From Bacteroidota bacterium (GTDB taxonomy: Bacteria; Bacteroidota; Bacteroidia; Bacteroidales; VadinHA17): a DNA stretch of 64,000 bases. Each line of letters begins with the position of its first letter. Position 1 is the stretch's first letter. The translations under genes were made by a program, and so were the position numbers. Below the pieces are notes generated by a model. That model saw only the letters and a list, made by a program, of their open reading frames with translations. It was not told the origin of the DNA and did not search any database. Below are positions 16,985 through 26,591 of this stretch, piece after piece. Where the stretch lies: positions 62,001-126,000 of the forward strand of contig JADKBL010000002.1 of the NCBI GenBank assembly GCA_016718875.1. Direction: 5' to 3'.

Positions 16985-18300
16985 TTACAGCCCGCTGAAA
17001 TCAGTATTATCAAATAACATTGTAGGTGTAAGGAACGATCCGAATTTGTAAGGATCATTGCCTATTGCTATAAGAGTATTCCAGAATTCTTTCATGTTGC
17101 CGGAGATATTCATTTCATTTACAGGATATTTTATCTCTCCGTTCTCAACAAGGAATCCTTCAATACCATATGAAAAATCACCTGTTGATCCGTTGCAGTT
17201 TCCTCCGTTGAATCCGGTAACAAATACTCCCTTTTTGATTGATTTAACAAGAGCAGCCTGATCCTTATCCCCTAATTTGAAAACAAGATTTGAAGGACCA
17301 ATTGTAGTTGGAGGGAGATTTAGTTTTCTTCCATAGTATGTGCCTATAAAGTAATTTTTCAGGACACCGTTATCCAATACTTCCCTTTTAACTGCATTTA
17401 TTCCTTCCTGATCGAAATGCCGTGATCCGAAACCTTTCGGGACCAATGGATCGTCATTTATTGTAAGTATTTCGCTTGCTACTTTTGTATTTGACTTTCC
17501 TATGAGGAATGAGTTTTTCTGATACATTGATGATCCGTACAGGGCAGAAATAAAGGGGCCAAGCAGGTTCCCGACAGCCATATTGTCAACAATCATCTGG
17601 TACTTACCTGATGTGATCTTCCTGGGATCAAGTTTCCTGATTGTTCTCTCAAGGGCCTTTTTCCCGATTCCGCTTTTTACCAGGTCATTAAAATGTATGC
17701 AGTACTCTCCCCAGTAATCCTGAGGCCGGCCGGTTTCTCCCTTCAATGAAACAGATGCAGATAAGCCAGCGAAACTGCCATTGCTCTCTCCCCTGAATCC
17801 GTTACTAGTTACAAAAACATCAGTGCTTACAGTATCGTCGTAACTGGCAGTTATGGAAATAATACGCTCGTCTGTTCCGAAAATCTCATTTTCAGCCTGG
17901 CGTGCAAGGTCGATTTTTGATTTTGGGTCAAGTGAATTTATACTTGCATCCATTGTCATGAGATCTTCACCACCACCCTTGTAATATCTTTCAGGATCAG
18001 GAGATAACGGAATTCATCCTCCGACAGGTACTTTGTTGCAGCTACTGCCCCCTCCACAAATTTGAGCAGCTCAGCCTTCTTAAGGTGATTGGTGGAGTGG
18101 GATGAGTATTTTTTCTGGACATAAAGAGACAAGGACAAACCATTACTGATTGATTCCTGAAGCCTGTCTATTTTCTGTTCGCGGATCTCAATGTGACTGC
18201 TGGCGCTGTCGCTTATTGCAACAGCTACCTCGTCAGCACCATTCTTAATGGCATGTTTAATGACAAGGTCAGCAATTTCATATTTTTCGTTTGTATTCAT
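16985..18300 (-). pseudogene. PmbA/TldE family protein interrupted by a single-base frameshift
   Basis: Two adjacent frames, 17956-18300 (114 residues) and 16985-17959 (324 residues), together make one PmbA/TldE-like protein of about 438 residues. The first frame runs correctly to DEFRYL, then leaves the family. Reading one base shifted from about 18001-18004 gives PDPERYYKGGGEDLMTMD, the expected PmbA continuation, directly into the second frame. One base is therefore missing. TldE is the metal-less partner of TldD in a heterodimeric peptidase; here the tldD-like gene lies directly upstream (42 bp), so the complex would be encoded as a pair. Either the gene is decayed or the assembly has lost a base; everything else in both parts is well conserved (for example GFNGGNCNGSTGDFSYGIEG). 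Confidence 0.88.
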
Positions 18301-18342
18301 TGTAAATTCAGATTGTTAAAATTTTGCATTCAGCATTCATCG

Positions 18343-19869
18343 TTAACCATTAATCCCGCCAACTGTCAGTTTCTTTATTTTTACTGTTGGCAAGCCCATT
18401 GATACCGGTACTCCCTGACCATCTTTACCGCATGTCCATGTACCGTAATCGATCTTCTGATTATCAGCAACCATAGTAATGTCGGCCAGTGCCTGCGGAC
18501 CGTTTCCGATAATGTTGATATCCTTAATGGGCAATGTTAGTTTCCCGTTTTCAATGACATAGCCAAACTTAACGAAGAAAGTGAAATCACCAGCACCTAT
18601 ATTAACCTGTCCGTTACTGAAGTCTTCCACATAGATTCCTTTTTTCACGCTGGCAATGATCTCATCATGCTTGTGTGGTCCGTTTTCCATATAAGTTGAA
18701 CGCATCCTTGGAATAGGAACATTCCTGAAGTCCTGACGCCGTCCGTTGCCTGTCGGTTTGACATTATAGAATTTGGCACTTATCCTGTCATGGATATAGC
18801 TTGTCAGAACGCCATTGTTAACAAGTATGGTTTTTTCTGTTTTGATACCTTCATCATCTATATTAAGTGCACCCCTGTCGTTTGGAAGAGTTCCGTCATC
18901 AACGACTGTTACAAAGCTTTCTGCAATCTTTTTACCCATCTTATCGGAAAAGATAGATGTGTTTTTCCTGTTGAAATCGGCTTCAAATGAATGCCCCATT
19001 GCTTCGTGAAGAAGTATTCCGGAACTGCCTGCCGCCATCACTACTTCCATTTCACCTGCTTTTGGTTTGTCTGCTTTGAAGAGCCGTGAAGTTTTTATCA
19101 TTGCTTCATTCACCAGACCGTCAACAAGGTCGTTTGTAAGGAATTCAAAACCTTTCCTCGATGACAAAGAAACCATTGAATTCTCGATCCTGCCGTTCTC
19201 TTCCATTATTGTTCTGGCCATAATGTATGTGAGAGGCCTGTAGTCCCATGATAGCAACCCTTCGGAATTGCAGAAAAGAATATAGCTTGTTGAATCCGAT
19301 AGGCTTATATTCACTTTGGTTACCCTGGTGTCTCCGGCAAAGATCTTGTCATTGAGGGAAGTTATAAAGGGAATCTTGTCCTTTATTTGTACATCTTCCC
19401 ATGAAGTGGTTATGTTGTAAAAAGCTGAAGGAACCAACTCATTGAAAGGAAGTGAATTCCATGAGGAACTGCTGTCAGCTATACTGGCTGCAGTTTTAGC
19501 TGCCCTCAGCATCGACTCCATTGATGTGTTCTCAGCATAGGCAAAACCTGTCTGATCACCTTTTAGTACTCTAATACCTACACCGAAAGTGATATCGGAA
19601 TAAGCACTGTTAACCTTCTTGTCCTGCAATGATGTAGCATTGCTTACTGTATGTTCAAAATATAGGTCGGCATAATCAGCTCCCTTTTCCAGCGCTGTGG
19701 CCAGAACTTTCTGCAGCTGTTCAGGGGTTACCTCGAAATGATCCATGTAAGCGGCAGCACTGTCTGAAACAGGAATACCTTTGCATGAATGTAGAATTGA
19801 CGGAAGTACCATAGAGCCTGCAACTGTTATACCACCTAACCTGATGAATTCCCTTCGTTTAAGATTCAT
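18343..19869 (-). CDS. TldD family metallopeptidase with Tat-like signal
   Basis: The 508-residue protein begins MNLKRREFIRLGG with a following hydrophobic stretch, a twin-arginine-like leader. The TldD hallmark HEAMGH (HExxxH zinc motif) is at about residues 287-292 within SSGILLHEAMGHSFEADF. A third ligand is likely the Cys of TWTCGKDGQG, near the C-terminus. In E. coli TldD/TldE trims leader or cleaved peptides such as the microcin B17 precursor. The partner TldE/PmbA gene follows downstream at 18300, although it is frameshifted here. An exported TldD differs from the cytoplasmic E. coli one; the neighbouring PmbA half has no signal, which makes the Tat reading uncertain or implies hitch-hiking export. 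Confidence 0.92.
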   Translation of the reverse strand: MNLKRREFIRLGGITVAGSMVLPSILHSCKGIPVSDSAAAYMDHFEVTPEQLQKVLATALEKGADYADLYFEHTVSNATSLQDKKVNSAYSDITFGVGIRVLKGDQTGFAYAENTSMESMLRAAKTAASIADSSSSWNSLPFNELVPSAFYNITTSWEDVQIKDKIPFITSLNDKIFAGDTRVTKVNISLSDSTSYILFCNSEGLLSWDYRPLTYIMARTIMEENGRIENSMVSLSSRKGFEFLTNDLVDGLVNEAMIKTSRLFKADKPKAGEMEVVMAAGSSGILLHEAMGHSFEADFNRKNTSIFSDKMGKKIAESFVTVVDDGTLPNDRGALNIDDEGIKTEKTILVNNGVLTSYIHDRISAKFYNVKPTGNGRRQDFRNVPIPRMRSTYMENGPHKHDEIIASVKKGIYVEDFSNGQVNIGAGDFTFFVKFGYVIENGKLTLPIKDINIIGNGPQALADITMVADNQKIDYGTWTCGKDGQGVPVSMGLPTVKIKKLTVGGING

Positions 19870-19985
19870 GTGGTTTATGTGAATGTTTTACAATAGAAAT
19901 AAAAGTCAAAATTAGTAAAAAATAGATTTTAGAAGGAAATATCTGGTAATTATCATAAATTCACGCATCTCTAAATCTGAATTAT

Positions 19986-22900
19986 ATGAAGTGTAAAATC
20001 GCTTTTCTTCTTCTGATGGGACTTTCAATAGCGGCAGGTGCCCAGGATAAACCGTTTCTTTCTGATATTTATCACTACATTGAGAATACAAGTCTCTTTG
20101 AGCTTAACCAGGAAGAAGGTCATGTTCCATTAATTCCTTATACGTCAGCAGATGAAGCGCTTAGAAATAAATATTCAGATGCAGGATCCTTTATTTCTCT
20201 TAACGGCAGCTGGAAATTTCAATATTCTGATACTCCTGAAGGTACACAGACCGGTTTCTTTCGGGAGGATTTTAATGATAAAAAGTGGGATACCATTCAT
20301 GTTCCTTCCAACTGGGAAATGCAGGGTTACGGAGATCCTCTTTTCAGGAATGTAAGCACACCATTCAAACCAAATCCTCCGTTTGTTCCCAGGGAGTATA
20401 ATCCAACAGGTTCGTACCGCAGATCATTTACTGTTCCTGCTTCCTGGAAAAACAGAGAGGTTTTCCTCCGTCTTGAAAAATGTGCTTCAGCTTCATTTGT
20501 CTGGATTAACGGCCAGGAGGTGGGCTATAATGAAGGAGGACAGGAACCTTCAGAATATAATATTACAAAGTACATTAAGCCTGGTAAAAATACCATTGCA
20601 GTGAATGTTTATAAATATTCAGATGGATATTATCTTGAAGATCAGGATTACTGGCGTCTTGCCGGTATTTTTGACGATGTCTGGCTCTTTGCGGCCCCAA
20701 AGACTCATATCTTCGACTGGTATGCAACAACTGACCTTGATGATAGCTATACTGACTCAAAGCTTGAATTAAAGTTGGATGTAAAAAATTACTCTCCGTC
20801 TTCTGTTAATGATTTCACAGTACTTGCCACTCTTTATGACCAGCAGAAAAACAAAGTTGCTTCACTGACTTCTGGAAAAATTTCCGTTGCTGAATCAGGT
20901 ATGACATCTGTTGTTATAAAAGAAAACATTAAGAATCCGGCCAAATGGTCAGCGGAGTTTCCTAATCTGTATCACCTGACTCTTGAGCTTAAAAACCAAC
21001 AGGGTGCAACCGTTGAAGTTATTTATGGAAGGATAGGATTCAAAGAGACCGAGATCAGGAACCAGGTATTTTACCTGAACGGTGTTCCTGTCAAGCTTAA
21101 TGCCATCAATTCCCATATGCAGCATCCGGTGCTGGGTCATACTATGAATGAGGAAACCATAAGAAAGGATATGGCACTGCTCAAACGATTCAATATTAAT
21201 TGTGTAAGAACTTCGCATTATCCTCCGGTGATAAAATACCTTGAGCTTGCTGATGAATATGGTTTATATATTGTCGATGAAACCGGTGATGAATCACATG
21301 CAACTGAATATGTTTCGGAGATGAAAGAGTGGGAGGGCATGTATCGCGAACGGGCCAGAAAAATGGTGCTTCGTGACAGAAACCATCCCTGCGTGCTTTT
21401 CTGGAGTGCAGGCAACGAAAGCGGTGAAGGGAATAACATTTGTGCGGTTATTGAAGAGGGGAAGAAATATGACAAAACACGTTACTGGATGTATGGTGGC
21501 AACGCATTTGCACATAGCTGTGAAGATATTATCGGTCCGCGTTACCCGCCAATTCATAAACTGATAACCGATGTAATGCTGGTGCCTGCAGAAACAGATC
21601 CCCGCCCGTCATTCCTCGATGAGTATCTTGCCGTTACAGGTAACGGCGGAGGCGCTCTCGATGACTACTGGAATGTATTTTACAGCAATCCCAGAAGCAT
21701 GGGAGGTGCTATATGGGATTTCGTAAGTACCGGGATTACTGAGAAAATAATTTCATTGACTGATTCTTCACAAAATAAAATCAGTGTTAATGTAATGGGA
21801 CGGGCAAAACTTGTCACAGGGACCGAAGGTAAGGGAATAGATCTGAATGGTCATGATCAATGGGTTGAGGTATATCGCGATGAGGCTCTTGAGATTAGTG
21901 GAGATAAACTTACGCTTTCAATGAAAGTATTTCCCCGTGCACTCAGCAGCTCGGCAGGTACTTACATTACCAAAGGCAGCTGGCAGTTTGGAATTGTACA
22001 GGTGAGAAGCGATTCTCTGGAATTCTACGTGACAACAAATAAGAGACATAAAGTTAAGATAGTACTGCCTGCCAACTGGGAAAATAACTGGCATCATATT
22101 GCTGCCTGGTATACAGGTAAGGATATCTCAATATCAATTGATGGGGTTGGCAGTGCTAAAATGCCTGCTACCGGAAACATACGCAATACTCCATTCCCGG
22201 TAAATATTGGCAGAAATGCGGAAGAACATGGTCAGGAGACTAATGTATACATATGCGATGCAGTTGTTGATCAGGCAGCCGTTTTTTCTGATAATATTCC
22301 ATTAGACCTTCTTCTTTCACCTTCATCGGGTTTGAAGAAAAAGTCTGCCTTATGGCTCGATTTTGAGTCTTTTTCAGAGGAGGGAGAATTTTTCAGTTAT
22401 GGTATCGGTGCCCGGACCTATGGTTCTATCTGGCCCGACAGGCGTCCTCAGCCGGAGATGTGGCAGATCAAAAAATCGGCCCAGCCTGTTGCCGCAAAAC
22501 TGATTTCAGCTTCCGGAGGTAAAGTTGAGATTACAAACAGATATTTGTTTACTAACCTGAAAAATCTTGAGACGGAATGGATGGTAAAATCTGATAATGA
22601 GGTTATTGAAAAGGGAAAGATAGTGATTGACCTTGATCCTCAGAAGATGGCAGTAATTACTGTTCCTTATAAGAAACCGCTCATCAGGGAAGGACGTGAA
22701 TACCGGTTAAACCTGAGCTTCAGGCTTAAGGAAAAAACTGAATGGGCAGAAAAAGGCTTTGAGATAGCCTGGGAACAGATTGACCTTCCCTGGTCTGTCC
22801 CTGTTGCCGGTACAGAAGATCCATCGGTTATGCCTCTTGAACTAAGTGAGTCAGATACTTTTGTAACAATTACAGGTAAGGACTTCAGTTATATGTTCGA

Positions 22901-23744
22901 CAGAAAGAATGGATTGTTGGTTTCACTTAAGTATTCCGGAAAGGAAATGATAAGCAGGGGACCTGAATTGAATGTATGGCGTCCTCCGCTCGCAAATGAA
23001 ACCGATGATTGGGCTTATGGAGTATCGAACAGAAAGCATAGGACGGATGGTTATGGAAGGAGTGCCTCAACAGAATGGTATTCAGCCGGTCTTGATAAGC
23101 TTAAAAATATTCCGGAGAAATTTTCTGTAGAAAAGGAAAGTGATGGCAGCATAACTGTTGAAGTAAAGAATCTGGATATTCTTGCAACCGGAAATGGTGT
23201 CTTCATGAACAACTACATTTATAACATACAGGGTAACGGGGAAATGAAAATCTTTCACTCAATTGTACCTGATGGTGATATGCCATCATGGCTGCCAAGG
23301 GCAGGAGTGGAGTGGATACTTGATAAATCGCTGGACAATGTGAGCTGGTACGGACGCGGTCCTCAGGAGAACTACCCTGACAGGAAAACAGGCTACAGAA
23401 CAGATATATACAATTCGACTGTTGCAGAAATGTATGAACCATACCTCATTCCCCAGGATTACGGTCTAAGATGCGATAACAGGTGGGTAAGAATGACTTC
23501 TAAGGATGGTATAGGACTGGAATTCAGCGGCGATAAGCTGTTCAATTTCAGCGCTCATCCATACACAAAAGAAAATCTTACAAAATCACTTTATACATAT
23601 CAGCTGAAACAGGCTGATGGCATTACTTTTAATTTCGATTATGCCACCAGTGGTGTGGGATGTACAGCACTTTCAGTTTTCTCACAATACCAGGTTATGC
23701 CGCAGAAATTTGAATATACCGTTAAAGTAAGGCCGGTCAGGTAA
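19986..23744 (+). CDS. GH2 beta-galactosidase-like enzyme with inserted LamG domain
   Basis: A 1252-residue exported enzyme (signal peptide ending AGAQ). Residues about 65-230 form the sugar-binding jelly roll (NPTGSYRRSF, DYWRLAGIFDDVWLF). The Ig-like domain is next, and the TIM barrel begins at about 345. The acid/base Glu is in WSAGNESGEG (about 477) and the nucleophile Glu in FLDEYLAVTG (about 544). After AIWDF the barrel is interrupted by about 200 residues (about 590-795) with LamG/concanavalin-like character (KGIDLNGHDQWVEV, WHHIAAWYTGKDISISIDG). It then resumes with SIWPDRRPQPEMWQIKK. The C-terminal part is a beta-galactosidase small-chain domain (WYGRGPQENYPDRKTGY). Family-level function is hydrolysis of terminal beta-galactosides or related sugars in the periplasm. 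It is longer than E. coli LacZ because of the insert. Confidence 0.94.
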   Translation: MKCKIAFLLLMGLSIAAGAQDKPFLSDIYHYIENTSLFELNQEEGHVPLIPYTSADEALRNKYSDAGSFISLNGSWKFQYSDTPEGTQTGFFREDFNDKKWDTIHVPSNWEMQGYGDPLFRNVSTPFKPNPPFVPREYNPTGSYRRSFTVPASWKNREVFLRLEKCASASFVWINGQEVGYNEGGQEPSEYNITKYIKPGKNTIAVNVYKYSDGYYLEDQDYWRLAGIFDDVWLFAAPKTHIFDWYATTDLDDSYTDSKLELKLDVKNYSPSSVNDFTVLATLYDQQKNKVASLTSGKISVAESGMTSVVIKENIKNPAKWSAEFPNLYHLTLELKNQQGATVEVIYGRIGFKETEIRNQVFYLNGVPVKLNAINSHMQHPVLGHTMNEETIRKDMALLKRFNINCVRTSHYPPVIKYLELADEYGLYIVDETGDESHATEYVSEMKEWEGMYRERARKMVLRDRNHPCVLFWSAGNESGEGNNICAVIEEGKKYDKTRYWMYGGNAFAHSCEDIIGPRYPPIHKLITDVMLVPAETDPRPSFLDEYLAVTGNGGGALDDYWNVFYSNPRSMGGAIWDFVSTGITEKIISLTDSSQNKISVNVMGRAKLVTGTEGKGIDLNGHDQWVEVYRDEALEISGDKLTLSMKVFPRALSSSAGTYITKGSWQFGIVQVRSDSLEFYVTTNKRHKVKIVLPANWENNWHHIAAWYTGKDISISIDGVGSAKMPATGNIRNTPFPVNIGRNAEEHGQETNVYICDAVVDQAAVFSDNIPLDLLLSPSSGLKKKSALWLDFESFSEEGEFFSYGIGARTYGSIWPDRRPQPEMWQIKKSAQPVAAKLISASGGKVEITNRYLFTNLKNLETEWMVKSDNEVIEKGKIVIDLDPQKMAVITVPYKKPLIREGREYRLNLSFRLKEKTEWAEKGFEIAWEQIDLPWSVPVAGTEDPSVMPLELSESDTFVTITGKDFSYMFDRKNGLLVSLKYSGKEMISRGPELNVWRPPLANETDDWAYGVSNRKHRTDGYGRSASTEWYSAGLDKLKNIPEKFSVEKESDGSITVEVKNLDILATGNGVFMNNYIYNIQGNGEMKIFHSIVPDGDMPSWLPRAGVEWILDKSLDNVSWYGRGPQENYPDRKTGYRTDIYNSTVAEMYEPYLIPQDYGLRCDNRWVRMTSKDGIGLEFSGDKLFNFSAHPYTKENLTKSLYTYQLKQADGITFNFDYATSGVGCTALSVFSQYQVMPQKFEYTVKVRPVR

Positions 23745-23781
23745 AAAAGGCAGCGGTCATTAAGAGGTCATTTGCTTCGCG

Positions 23782-23910
23782 TCATTCGGTTGTCATTGTT
23801 TCTTTACAATTGAATGACAATAGAATGACAATCAATGACAATCAATGACAAAAATTACGCTTCGCTAAATCCGCGCGAGCCAGAATGATACCCCTGAGCT
23901 TGCCAAAGGG
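23782..23910. repeat. Short tandem and inverted repeats downstream of GH2 gene
   Basis: Four tandem copies of an AATGACAA unit with 10-11 nt spacing occupy 23812-23850. The complementary unit TTGTCATTG occurs upstream at 23790-23798, so the block can fold back on itself. At 23891-23910 the hairpin-forming CCCCTGAGCTTGCCAAAGGG resembles a repeat type widespread in environmental bacterial genomes. No gene is seen in the 237 bp between the GH2 and serpin genes. Confidence 0.65.
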
Positions 23911-23981
23911 CCATTTTTTTTATTCCCCCCTGCAGCGTTTACTGCAATTCATCCGTATTAGCTTATAAAACACTAAATATT

Positions 23982-25226
23982 ATGAATAAACTACCTATAA
24001 TATTGATTTTGTCCCTTTCACTGGGATACTCTTCATGCGATAAAGACAATACTGACCCCGTTCAGGATCTTACACCAAAAACCATAGAACTTACAGCAAA
24101 AGCCACTGAGACAATTTCAGGAAGCAATGAGTTTGGTGTTGATCTGTTTATCAAAGCCGCCGCTGATGAAAATGGCAACATTATGCTTTCACCATTAAGT
24201 GCCAGTACTGCTCTTACAATGTTGCTTAATGGATGTGGAGCTAATACTTACGACCAGATTAAAAACATGCTTAAATACCGGGGAAGCATGACAATCGGGG
24301 AAGTAAATGCAGCATATAAGAGTCTGGTCAGCCAGCTTCTGGAAGCTGATCCTAAGGTAAAGCTTGCACTTGCCAATGCTGTCTTTTACAGGAAAAGTTT
24401 TGTTGTCAAACCATCCTTTCTTGGGACAATGACCAACGATTTCGGGGCAAAAACTGAAGGTCTTGATTTTGCATTGCCTTCAGCACTTCAGACCATAAAC
24501 AAATGGGCCAGTGATAATACTTATGGAAAGATTCCGAAAGTGCTGGATGAAATATCTCCCGAGATAGTTATGTTTCTTATGAATGCTCTCTATTTTAAGG
24601 GCAGCTGGAGTTATCAGTTTGATAAAACCCTTACGGCAGAAAAGCCATTTTACCTTAGCGGAGGCAATTCTGTCAATGTAAGTACGATGACAGGGGAGGT
24701 GGGTGCAAAAGTTGTTAACGGAGATTCGTTCAAAGCAATAGAGCTTACTTACGGACGAACCAACTTTTCAATGACAATCATTGTTCCAGGGGAATCATTT
24801 TCAACGTTCCGATCATCATTCAATGCAGCTGCATGGAAAAGTCTTACATCTTCATTGGATGGAATGAATTCATTTGGAAAGACAATTGTTTTTATGCCAA
24901 AATTTAAATTCTCATACGAGAAACTGCTTAATAGTCAGCTTAAAAGCATGGGCATGACAGATGCTTTTGATGACAATCTTGCAAACCTCTCCGGGATTTC
25001 TGATGCAAGACTCTATGTTGATTTCGTAAAACAAAACACATTTGTAGAGATAAATGAAGAAGGAACTGAAGCAGCTGCAGTTACGACAATAGGGATCGGC
25101 CTTACAAGCGCCGGTCCTCAGCAGACACCGACATTTATAATCGACAAGCCTTTCATTTTCGCGATAAGGGAACGTACCACTAATACTTTGCTTTTTATTG
25201 GTCAGGTGGTTAACCCTCTGAATTAG
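23982..25226 (+). CDS. Serpin-type serine protease inhibitor lipoprotein
   Basis: The 414-residue product has a lipoprotein signal (SLGYSSC) followed by acidic residues (DKDNTD), which in Bacteroidota can direct a lipoprotein to the cell surface. The serpin fold is clear: NIMLSPLSASTALTMLLNGCG near the N-terminus, NALYFKGSWSYQFD in the middle, and the hinge EEGTEAAAVTT before the reactive loop. Counting from the hinge, the scissile region falls near IGIGLTSAG, with P1 probably Leu or Thr, so a chymotrypsin- or elastase-like target is more likely than a trypsin-like one; this is an estimate. The C-terminal FIIDKPFIFAIRERTTNTLLFIGQV is the conserved post-loop strand. The intact alanine-rich hinge suggests an inhibitory serpin. 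It probably protects surface proteins from proteases. Confidence 0.95.
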   Translation: MNKLPIILILSLSLGYSSCDKDNTDPVQDLTPKTIELTAKATETISGSNEFGVDLFIKAAADENGNIMLSPLSASTALTMLLNGCGANTYDQIKNMLKYRGSMTIGEVNAAYKSLVSQLLEADPKVKLALANAVFYRKSFVVKPSFLGTMTNDFGAKTEGLDFALPSALQTINKWASDNTYGKIPKVLDEISPEIVMFLMNALYFKGSWSYQFDKTLTAEKPFYLSGGNSVNVSTMTGEVGAKVVNGDSFKAIELTYGRTNFSMTIIVPGESFSTFRSSFNAAAWKSLTSSLDGMNSFGKTIVFMPKFKFSYEKLLNSQLKSMGMTDAFDDNLANLSGISDARLYVDFVKQNTFVEINEEGTEAAAVTTIGIGLTSAGPQQTPTFIIDKPFIFAIRERTTNTLLFIGQVVNPLN

Positions 25227-25295
25227 AGATTTGAATTAAGGTTTATTTTAAAAAGATGTTATAAAACATATATTTATTTCTAAATAATTATCGAT

Positions 25296-26573
25296 ATGAA
25301 AAATTCGTTATACAGTGCAATCACCCTGGTTTTGCTTACTGTTGCCTTTTCAGGATGTAAAGACAAAACTTTTGAAAGAGTAACATATGAAGCCAATGTG
25401 CCGGTATATATGGCATTCAGCGATTTTCGCAGCAGCTTTGCCAAAAGTGAACCGCAGGATATTACAGTACCGGGTAAAATCTACTTTAAGGATAACTATC
25501 TTTTTGTAAATGAATACGGAAAAGGAATACATGTAATAGACAATGCAGATCCTGCCAATCCGAAAAAAATTGCATTCTATAAGATCCTGGGCAATATAGA
25601 TATGGCTATCAGAGGTAATACCCTGTTTGCCGACAGTTATATTGACCTGGTTTCCATTGACATTACCGATATAAATAATCCGGTGGAAAAGGGCCGTCTG
25701 AAAAATGTATTTCCGGAGATCGTTCCTGAAGGAGATAAATGGTACCCTTATTCAAATGTGGACAAAACTAAGGGAGTTATTATTGACTGGGAGGTGAAAA
25801 CAATTACGGAAGACCGCGAACCAGGTGATTACAGCTGGAGATTTTTAAAAGGTGATTTTGTGAGTTTTATGGCAGCAGCTGAAACTAACGGAAACATGAA
25901 TGGCAGCGCAGGTGTCGCCGGATCAATGGCCCGTTTCATGCTGAATGAGCAGTATCTCTATCTGATTGCACTTCCCTGGCGGCTGAAGACCGTTGATGTC
26001 ACTCCTTCACAATTAATTGTTAAGGATAGCGTGGATGTTTCTCGCAGTATGGAAACGCTTTACAGAATGGGCAACAAGCTTTTTATCGGTACCACAACCG
26101 GGATGCTGATCTATGATATTACTATACCTGAGAAACCTGTTCAGGTTTCAGCATACAACCATTTTACTGCCTGTGATCCTGTTGTTGTTGATGGTAATTA
26201 CGCATATGTAACACTTCGCACAGGCACCAGGTGTACAAACGGAAGTAATCTGATGGAGGTGATTGATATTTCTTCAATAACCAATCCTTATCTTGTTAAA
26301 TCCTACCCGATGTTTAATCCTCACGGATTAGGTGTAGATGGTGATCTGCTGTTTGTCTGTGATGGAGATGCCGGGCTTAAGGTATATGACAAATCAGATC
26401 CGCTTCAGATACTCAACAATCAGCTGGCACACTACAAGGATTTCAATACATTCGATGTTATCCCTTTAAATAAAATACTGATGCTTATAGGCGCGAATGG
26501 CATTTACCAGTATGATTACAGCGATCCGAAAAACATTAAACAGATCAGCCAGTTAAAGATTGTAGCAAAATGA
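25296..26573 (+). CDS. LVIVD-repeat beta-propeller lipoprotein
   Basis: A 425-residue protein with a lipoprotein signal (VAFSGCKDK). It consists of repeated beta-propeller blades of the LVIVD type, each with a strand pattern like NYLFVNEYGKGIHVIDNADPANPKKI, LVSIDITDINNPVEKGRL, GMLIYDITIPEKPVQVS and LMEVIDISSITNPYLVKSY. Such propellers act in binding at the cell surface or in the periplasm and have no enzymatic signature. The gene starts 70 bp after the serpin and is followed 19 bp later by a beta-barrel gene, so these two are likely co-transcribed. The binding partner is unknown. Confidence 0.87.
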   Translation: MKNSLYSAITLVLLTVAFSGCKDKTFERVTYEANVPVYMAFSDFRSSFAKSEPQDITVPGKIYFKDNYLFVNEYGKGIHVIDNADPANPKKIAFYKILGNIDMAIRGNTLFADSYIDLVSIDITDINNPVEKGRLKNVFPEIVPEGDKWYPYSNVDKTKGVIIDWEVKTITEDREPGDYSWRFLKGDFVSFMAAAETNGNMNGSAGVAGSMARFMLNEQYLYLIALPWRLKTVDVTPSQLIVKDSVDVSRSMETLYRMGNKLFIGTTTGMLIYDITIPEKPVQVSAYNHFTACDPVVVDGNYAYVTLRTGTRCTNGSNLMEVIDISSITNPYLVKSYPMFNPHGLGVDGDLLFVCDGDAGLKVYDKSDPLQILNNQLAHYKDFNTFDVIPLNKILMLIGANGIYQYDYSDPKNIKQISQLKIVAK

Positions 26574-26591
26574 TAAGTAATTAAAAGACTG

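Noticed and set aside
17956..18300. Programmed frameshift in PmbA
   Set aside because: No slippery heptamer or following pseudoknot is seen, and two more genes in the window lack one base in the same way, pointing to error or decay.
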